A stretch of DNA of 64,000 bases from Brachionus koreanus (taxonomy: Eukaryota > Rotifera > Eurotatoria > Ploima > Brachionidae). The position numbers were made by a program, and so were the translations under genes. The stretch is from NCBI GenBank assembly GCA_016987375.1, contig PJRA01000313.1, positions 1,767,623 to 1,831,622 on the forward strand, in the 5' to 3' direction. The notes beneath the pieces are model-generated. The model was not told the DNA's origin. It did no database searches and saw only the letters and a program-made list of their open reading frames with translations. This document shows, piece after piece, positions 57,845 through 64,000 of the stretch. Each line of letters begins with the position of its first letter. Position 1 is the first letter of the stretch.

Positions 57845-57929
57845 TGTATTTTGATTTATTTATAGGTAAGTATCATACTTACCTATAAATAAATCAAAAT
57901 ACACCTAAATTAATAAGTTATTAATTTAG
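57845..57929. repeat. Two adjacent perfect palindromes
   Basis: 57845-57903 is a perfect 59-bp palindrome: two 29-bp arms around a single C at 57874, each arm ending in the word GGTAAGTAT or its complement. One base further, 57905-57929 is a second perfect palindrome with 12-bp arms around a G at 57917. Confidence 0.95.
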
Positions 57930-58323
57930 ATGGGTTTTTATTAAAAAAACGGTATCAAGAAATTATTTGTCAAATTTTAAATTTTAAAAAATAAAAAATA
58001 TCTTTTTTAATTAATAATTTTTGATGAATGTGATTAAAGTTGATTTGATTTAGTTTAACTTTTGAATTTGACCATTTTTTATCTTGAATATAGTTTCAAA
58101 ATAGTTTTCTGCATGGTAAGTTCTAGTAATATTTTTAGATGAGAAAAAGATAATTAAAATAAATAATAAGCTTTCAAAGTTTTTGTTTATTTAATTGAAC
58201 AATAAAGTTTAAAATCGTAAACTAATAATCTAAAAAATTTAATTGAGATACTTAGAAATAAATTTAAAATCTATTAATAAACACAAATTAGTAGTGAGCA
58301 TTCATTTTGTCTAAAATTCATAT

Positions 58324-59295
58324 TTATTTAGCTTTTCCTTGATTAGCAACTGCATTTATAGCAGCATTAACTGTTGCTTCATCAGCTAAATAATAATGTT
58401 TTACTGGTTTAAGATCAGCATCTAATTCGTACACTAGTGGTATTCCTAAACAAATAAATTTAAATAAAAAAAATTCTAAATTATTAGAAAAATTACCAGT
58501 TGGAATATTTAATTCCACAATTTTGTTGTCTGGTACATTGTCTAAATATTTCACCAAAGCTCTAATAGAATTACCATGAGCAGCTATTAGAACTCGTTTA
58601 CCATTTTTGATTTGTGGAACAACACTATCATGCCAAAATGGCAAGAATCTCTCCACTGTATCCTTCAAGCATTCAGTTTTCGGCAAAACTGCTCTGTCAA
58701 AATTCTTAATAATTGTAAAAATTGCAATTAACTTTTGTTCAATATAAAATAAATAAATACAGCATATTTGGGGTCTTTTTCAGGCAATTCTGGATCATTG
58801 GCATCCATTACTGGTGGTGGTATATCATAAGCTCTTCTCCAAATCTAAAATATTTATTATATAGCTTATTTTATGTTAAAAATTTCAATTATTACTTTAA
58901 CTTGATCTTCACCGTGTTTTGCAGCAGTTTCAGACTTGTTTAAGCCTTGTAACCCACCATACATTCGCTCATTTAGTCTCCATGTTTTTGAAACAGGGAT
59001 CCAGTGCAAGTCAAGTTCTTCTTGAATGAAAAATAGTGTCTTAATAGCTCTTTTCAAGACACTGGTATAGGCAATGTCGAATGAAAATCCAGCTTCTTTA
59101 AGTGACTTAATAAAAAATTGGTTTAATAATTAAAAATTGATGATGAAAAAATATTCCCAATACTTTTCCGGCTTGATGAGCTTCTTGAACACCTTTGGCA
59201 GATAAATCAGCATCGTGCCAGCCGCAGAATCTATTCTCAAGATTCCATTCACTTTCACCATGTCGAACTAAAACAATCTTGTAAACAGATGACAT
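58324..59295 (-). CDS. PGAM1: Cofactor-dependent phosphoglycerate mutase
   Basis: About five exons on the minus strand, from the ATG at 59295 ([18 protein letters not shown]) to the stop at 58324-58326. The phospho-acceptor His is in [10 protein letters not shown] and the second catalytic His in [13 protein letters not shown]. Other family blocks are [28 protein letters not shown] and [11 protein letters not shown]. Length is close to the usual ~250. It interconverts 3- and 2-phosphoglycerate in glycolysis, in the cytosol. An in-frame upstream ATG (59397) would add a hydrophobic, unconserved N-terminus and is not preferred. Confidence 0.95.
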
Positions 59296-59910
59296 GTTGG
59301 CAAAATTTCGCTTTATTATTTTTGATAAAATTTTCCTTAATTTAAAAAAAATGAAATAAAATACTGAAGCTAAAATATTATTTATTAGAGAATGCAAAAG
59401 ACGCTATCTTATATTAATATATTAACATAACCATGTTAACTCAGAATTTTTACAATATTTTAAGTATTTTCAAATGCAAAATTTGCAATAATTAGATGAA
59501 ATATTATTTAGCTTTATCAATAAGAACAAAATTTTATTTCTAGAGCCAAAATCGCGTTTGTTGCGAATAGATTCGTTGAATATTTAATTACTTGATAGGG
59601 AAAATTCATTTTTAAAATTATAATAAATTTTCTAAAATTTCTTAATTAAAATTATTTGTCTTAGAGGCGTTTAAATAAACAAAAAAATACTGACTTAGTT
59701 ACAAAAACAGACAGTTTTTTAGCTTAACTTATAACCAATTAGTTTATTTGTTTCGAAAATTAAAAAAACTTTTTTTTTGATTTTATCTAATAATTGTAAA
59801 AATTCTTTTAGACTTATAAATAAAATTTTTTAAAATCATTTTATAAATTAAATACAATGTTTATCAGAATTTATTTTAGTTTGATAATAAAAAAATTTAT
59901 TGACTAAAAT
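59296..59910. other. AT-rich intergenic spacer
   Basis: Promoter side of PGAM and 3' side of MED28. Nothing else recognised. Confidence 0.45.
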
Positions 59911-60623
59911 TTATTGTAGTAAGATAACGCTGTTGTCAAGAGATGATGGCTGTTCAAAACTTTGGTTTCCAGACACAGATGGAGGCTGTTGATTTGATGG
60001 AATATTTGGATAATTTAATTGACTTTCATTCGGAATGTATCCCTGGGTTGTCATTTCTATGCGATTTTTGAATTTATTGTCCAAATTTGTGCCAAAGTTT
60101 TTCAAGACCTGTTCACAGCCAGCTATCTTTCTTTTTGTTTCGGTCAAAAGCTCATTTTTGCGGACAAGTTCAGCTTTCAAGCATTCAATTTCCTAAAATA
60201 AAATGAGAAATAAATTAAAAATATCTTCAATTTACATTCTGTTTGTTACTTCGCTTAAAAATTCTTCTGGATTATTTTTTGATATCTCTAATCTGTGTCT
60301 TAGAAATTGAGTTTCTAGAATATGAGCTTTATCGTACAGTTGATTGACCGCTTGGTCAATAGCTTACGAAAAAATTATCTAATCAAATTAAAAAAAATCA
60401 AAATTTACCTAATTTTGTTTGTTCAGTTGAATGTGCAAGTGGTTTTTTGACCGATTCATGTTTCGTTCTATGCTCAATTAGATCAATATTATAAATTGAA
60501 ACAAAACTCTTTAAATTTTGATATTAAATTATTTATATTGGTAAGAATTAAAATAACTTTAAAAGCAGTTTCTAGATCATCTATGTATGAATCAAACGGA
60601 TTTTGGTCATTATCAGTAATCAT
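59911..60623 (-). CDS. MED28: Mediator of RNA polymerase II transcription subunit 28
   Basis: Four small exons on the minus strand from the ATG at 60623 (MITDNDQNPFDSYIDDLET) to the stop at 59911-59913. Conserved blocks of the MED28 coiled-coil core appear in order: DDLETAFKSFVSIYN, AIDQAVNQLYDKAHILE, FLRHRLEISKNNPEEF and LKAELVRKNELLTETKRK. A Pro/Ser/Gln-rich tail follows. MED28 belongs to the Mediator head module and links activators to RNA polymerase II. The exon junctions were placed by eye. Confidence 0.85.
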
Positions 60624-61990
60624 TATAAAATTTTAAAAAATTTTAATTTTATCAAGAATTTTCTAATTTTTTTGCTATTTAAAAACAACATGAGCATAAA
60701 TAAGTTAACTTTGATGTTTTAAAAAACATAATTATTAAAAATTTATAAAGCAAAATTTCCACGTTTGACAATTAATGAATTAAAAATAAAGATAACAAGA
60801 AATTTTTATTTTTTTTATTTAAATTAGTAAAGGTACTTTGAATTTAGAGAATTGTTTTTTTTTCTTTATTTGCTTTATTAAATCCAATTATTAACGAAAA
60901 CCTTAAATAAAAGAGGATTATAAGCTTTTTTAGTATTAGTTTTCATTAAACAAAAATCAATGATAATAAAATTAGCTAAAATTTTCTTGGATCTTTGACC
61001 AAAATTTTTAATATTCTAAAATGTGAGATTTTTTTTCTTAATATAACAAAATTTTTTTTTTAATGATAAAATGTTCATATTAAATTTATGATAAATTAAA
61101 AATTAATAAAGCAAATAAAATTTTTACTCAATCTTTGGTACGCATCTAAAGCAAAAAAAATTAAAGTACTGTAACTGAATACACTAATTTTGTTGTTGGA
61201 AAATTACTTTCAGAAATAGCTTTATTTGATTAACACTAGAAGCAACAAGCATTTTTTCACATTTTTTTAATTTGAAATTATTTTATAATAAAAACTATAA
61301 CAATTTTATTAAGTAATATTATTTTTAAAGAAAATTTTAAAATCTACATAAATCAAAAAAGATATATTCAAAAGATACGAGGATTTAAAAAATTTTAAAA
61401 CGAGTCATTTTGACTCTTTTGGTGCTTCTAGTGTTAAAAAGAGTGGAATAAAGCGAAAGAAAGAGAAATGTATTATTAGATAATGCTCAGTTAGATTAAA
61501 AAAATTAAATTTAAAATTTAAAATCAAAATAAAATAAAATATGGTCAATCAATAATTTATTACAAGTTGTGAAATAAAAAAGAAAAATGCATGCTGCTTC
61601 TATTGTTAATGGTGAATAATAGTTCAAAGTTAGATAACGTAAATGTTCGATTTTTAAGTCATGTCATCTTAGGACATAATGCACAATAAAGACATGTTCT
61701 TTTATAAAGAACACTAGTTAAAATTTTTCATTTAAGGCATGTTCTTAATTTCGAAAATCCAGCTTTTTTGAGTTAAATTTTAATTTTAATAAAAAACTTT
61801 AACTGATTAACAATCTAATTCCAAGATTTTATGAAAAATTTATAAAAAAATATTAATTGCTTTTTACTTGAGAAAAAATTAAATAATTATGAATCAACAT
61901 GTCATAAATAGAATAATTTTATTATAAATTTAAATAAAATAAAATTTCAAATTAAATATTTATTTTAATCTTTGAGTCAATATTTGAATT
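60624..61990. other. AT-rich intergenic region with MITE copies
   Basis: Besides the TTAA element at 61230-61437, about 61635-61765 starts TAACGTAAATGTTCGATTTTT and has CATGTTCTTAATTTCG near its end, loosely like family D (54425-54570). The string GCTGCTTCTATTGTTAA at about 61590-61606 resembles a worn family A end. Confidence 0.4.
61230..61437 (-). mobile_element. TTAA-flanked MITE (piggyBac-like), family A copy 4
   Basis: A 208-bp element from TTAACACTAGAAGCAAC to TTGGTGCTTCTAGTGTTAA, in the opposite orientation to the other three: its GAGTCATTTTGACTC subterminal block is on the right. No coding capacity. Confidence 0.92.
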
Positions 61991-61999
61991 TTTTTACCA

Positions 62000-62497
62000 G
62001 ATTTGTTTTTGGGCCCCTTGCTCTTTGTCTTAATATAAACGACCTACCAAATGCTTCAAGAAATCTGAACTTATTGTTTGGTGACAACACCAACCTCTTA
62101 TCGGTTATAAAAGATGATGAAGACTCAAAAGTACTTCAATAAGAAGCTTTACACTTCATTAGTTAGAGAAAAATTGGTGCTGACAATGTTTACTGGTATA
62201 AACAGAATTTCACTGTGCCTTGCTGGAAATTCTACAATGGCTAAATAGTTGTTTAAAAATTTTGCAGTATGGTCAAATTCTTTACTAATTGAGTGGTCAA
62301 CAATTGGAACCAACTTAGCCAAAATGTTAATGAAGCTCCGACAATAAACCAATTCAAGAACAGAAAAGACAAATGTTTAAATTAAACGATTTTGTTAACG
62401 GCTATTATAATGCAGACAACTGGGTTCCATCTTTGAATAAAACCAAAATTTTATAGCCATTTAACATTGTTATTATTATTATTATTATTATTATTGA
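62000..62497 (+). mobile_element. LINE reverse-transcriptase relic with (TTA)n tail
   Basis: The frame reads GPLALCLNINDLPNAS, then LLFGDNTNLLSVIKDD. This is the RT block GPLLFxIYINDL...LFADDTxL with the catalytic ADDT changed to GDNT. After stops and a deletion, the C-terminal end appears (VVNNWNQLSQNVNEAPT). The copy ends in a TTA microsatellite at about 62470-62495. Dead. Confidence 0.8.
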
Positions 62498-64000
62498 TAG
62501 GCAATTTTATATTTTCTTTTTTCTTATTTTATGTATTTTAAAATTGATTAAATAAAATCTTTTAAGTCTCAATCTTAGAGCTTAAATTTGAAAGTATTAC
62601 CAGGTTTTTTTCAAAAACAAAAGAAGCATTTTTTAATCCTTGAAGAATTCTCAAAAAATAAGGCATACACAGTTACAAGATGTTAATCGGGCAGAAAACA
62701 GATGAAATGTTACTGTGCTCTTTAGGGTTTAGCCACACGAAAACGAATACAATAATATACTGAATTAACTTATATTGTCTTTAATCATTAAAAATATAGC
62801 TTTAATCCTATATGAAAATAAAATAAAAAACATCTAAAATATGAAATATTATACTTTTTGATTTAATCCAATAATACAACAATTTTAGTACATGTTCAAA
62901 AGATTTTAACTCAAGTAGAAATTAGTATATAGTTACTCTTTTTTTAAAAGAAAAAAACTCAAGATTAAAAAACCAGAGACTGAACTAATTTTCTTAATCA
63001 AACAATTTATCATAAAACTATTTAGGATTAAATGAAACCTTCCTGAATTTCTCAAAGATTAACTAGTTTTCCCACATTCTGAATTTTCCTTTTTTTATTT
63101 TTATAAAAAATATTTCAATTTACAATGTTGATAGGATAAAATTTATCAGTTTAAAAATTTCGAGATTTTAGATCAAAAATTATTTTATTTAAATATCTCA
63201 GGTTTTTTTAATAAATATTTCATAAAATTCATAAATCCATTCTTCTTTTTGTTCTAGTTCTGAATAATTTTTATTGAATTTCTAATTAATTAAAGTATCA
63301 TCAATTTTTTATTTACTCAACAAGTTTACTTTTCAAAATTTTCAAGTTTATTAGTCAAATAAAATTTTTAAATGTCAAGTGATTTCTTTAAAATAAAGTA
63401 TTGTCTTTAATTATTTACAATTGCTCAATATTTATTAAAGATTTTAGTTAAATTAAACATCCTGGAAAAAAATATTTGAATTTTCAAATCTTTGATATTG
63501 TAAAATTATGATTTTAGTTTAACTTAATATTCAATTTAGGGATATACTAATTAATTTAAAAATCTTTCACTATTTTTATTCATGTGACAATTGCTACGGA
63601 TCATAAAGCAAATTGTCATAGTAAATATTTACTCATTAACTATTTCCTCGCTTCATTGTATGTTCAAAGATTATATCCTTGTGTTGATTTTTACAACAAA
63701 AGATAGACAAAACAATCAAAAACAAGTACATAAATTGATTTAACGGCCTGTGAGTTTGCATCCGCACCGGACTAATTATTTTTACCTAAAGCTATTCGAG
63801 ATAATCCGCGATCATTGAACACAGCATTATCTGATTGATTTTTTAAGCTTGTTTCACGACAATAAATAACTAATTTAATTGGAAAATTTACACTTAATTA
63901 AACTTCTTATTGTTACTGGTATCTTTATCTAATTAATAATTACGACATTGATTGTGAGCCACAACCATTATCATTTTCTCATATCTTTTAAAAAAATCTT
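62498..64000. other. AT-rich sequence without recognised features
   Basis: No exon, RNA gene or repeat supported. 63740-63830 is slightly less A/T-rich and may be a promoter region for a gene beyond the window. Confidence 0.45.

Noticed and set aside
62149..62352. Minus-strand 67-residue frame
   Set aside because: Antisense to the LINE relic, whose plus strand shows recognisable reverse-transcriptase motifs.

Overview
The window is nuclear DNA from an animal, not a prokaryote. It is very AT-rich. Most genes are split by canonical GT-AG introns of about 45-65 bp, and the proteins are typical of metazoans: CPSF3, POLQ, POLA2, MED28, IFT22, MRPL43, G3BP, lipin, NF-kB and a carboxypeptidase. The small introns, the low GC, peritrophin-type chitin binding, a fused trehalose-6-phosphate synthase/phosphatase and bacterial-looking hydrolases fit a monogonont rotifer such as Brachionus. 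That taxonomic call is inference from style; no rRNA or mitochondrial marker is present.

Layout, left to right. 1-2127 (-): a TAPL/ABCB-type half transporter, cut by the window edge. 2.8-11.2 kb (+): two diverged copies of a secreted chitin-binding, cysteine-rich gene. Between them lie a secreted esterase with a carbohydrate-binding N-terminus and the ciliary GTPase IFT22 (both -). 12-13.4 kb: reverse-transcriptase and WD40 relics. 15.1-17 kb (+): a zinc carboxypeptidase with 12 exons. 17.1-21.2 kb (-): CPSF3 and NUBP2, 129 bp apart. 23.3-24.7 kb (+): G3BP without introns. 27.1-27.6 kb (-): a GH19-like protein. 28.4-36.6 kb (+): DNA polymerase theta. 37.6-38.9 kb (+): a minimal lipin. 39.4-40.3 kb: a LINE relic with a nested MITE. 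41-44.1 kb (+): POLA2 and MRPL43, close together. 46.1-48.4 kb (+): trehalose-6-phosphate synthase/phosphatase. 49.3-51.7 kb (+): a divergent NF-kB p105/Relish-like protein. 53-54.8 kb: a broken LINE with a 232-bp assembly gap. 55-55.8 kb (-): a PAN-like secreted-type protein. 58.3-60.6 kb (-): phosphoglycerate mutase and MED28. The rest is AT-rich intergenic sequence with LINE and MITE debris.

The genes do not form one pathway. They cover mRNA 3'-end processing and transcription (CPSF3, MED28), replication and repair (POLA2, POLQ), Fe-S assembly, cilia, lipid and trehalose metabolism, innate immunity, and digestion or cuticle. The most unusual content is: (i) a gene-conversion-like tract between the two chitin-binding genes; (ii) an NF-kB protein whose DNA-recognition loop is degenerate; (iii) two enzyme genes that look bacterial or plant-like in an animal; (iv) at least four MITE families, including four copies of a TTAA-flanked piggyBac-like element and one MITE sitting inside a LINE; and (v) a perfect 59-bp palindrome next to a second perfect palindrome.
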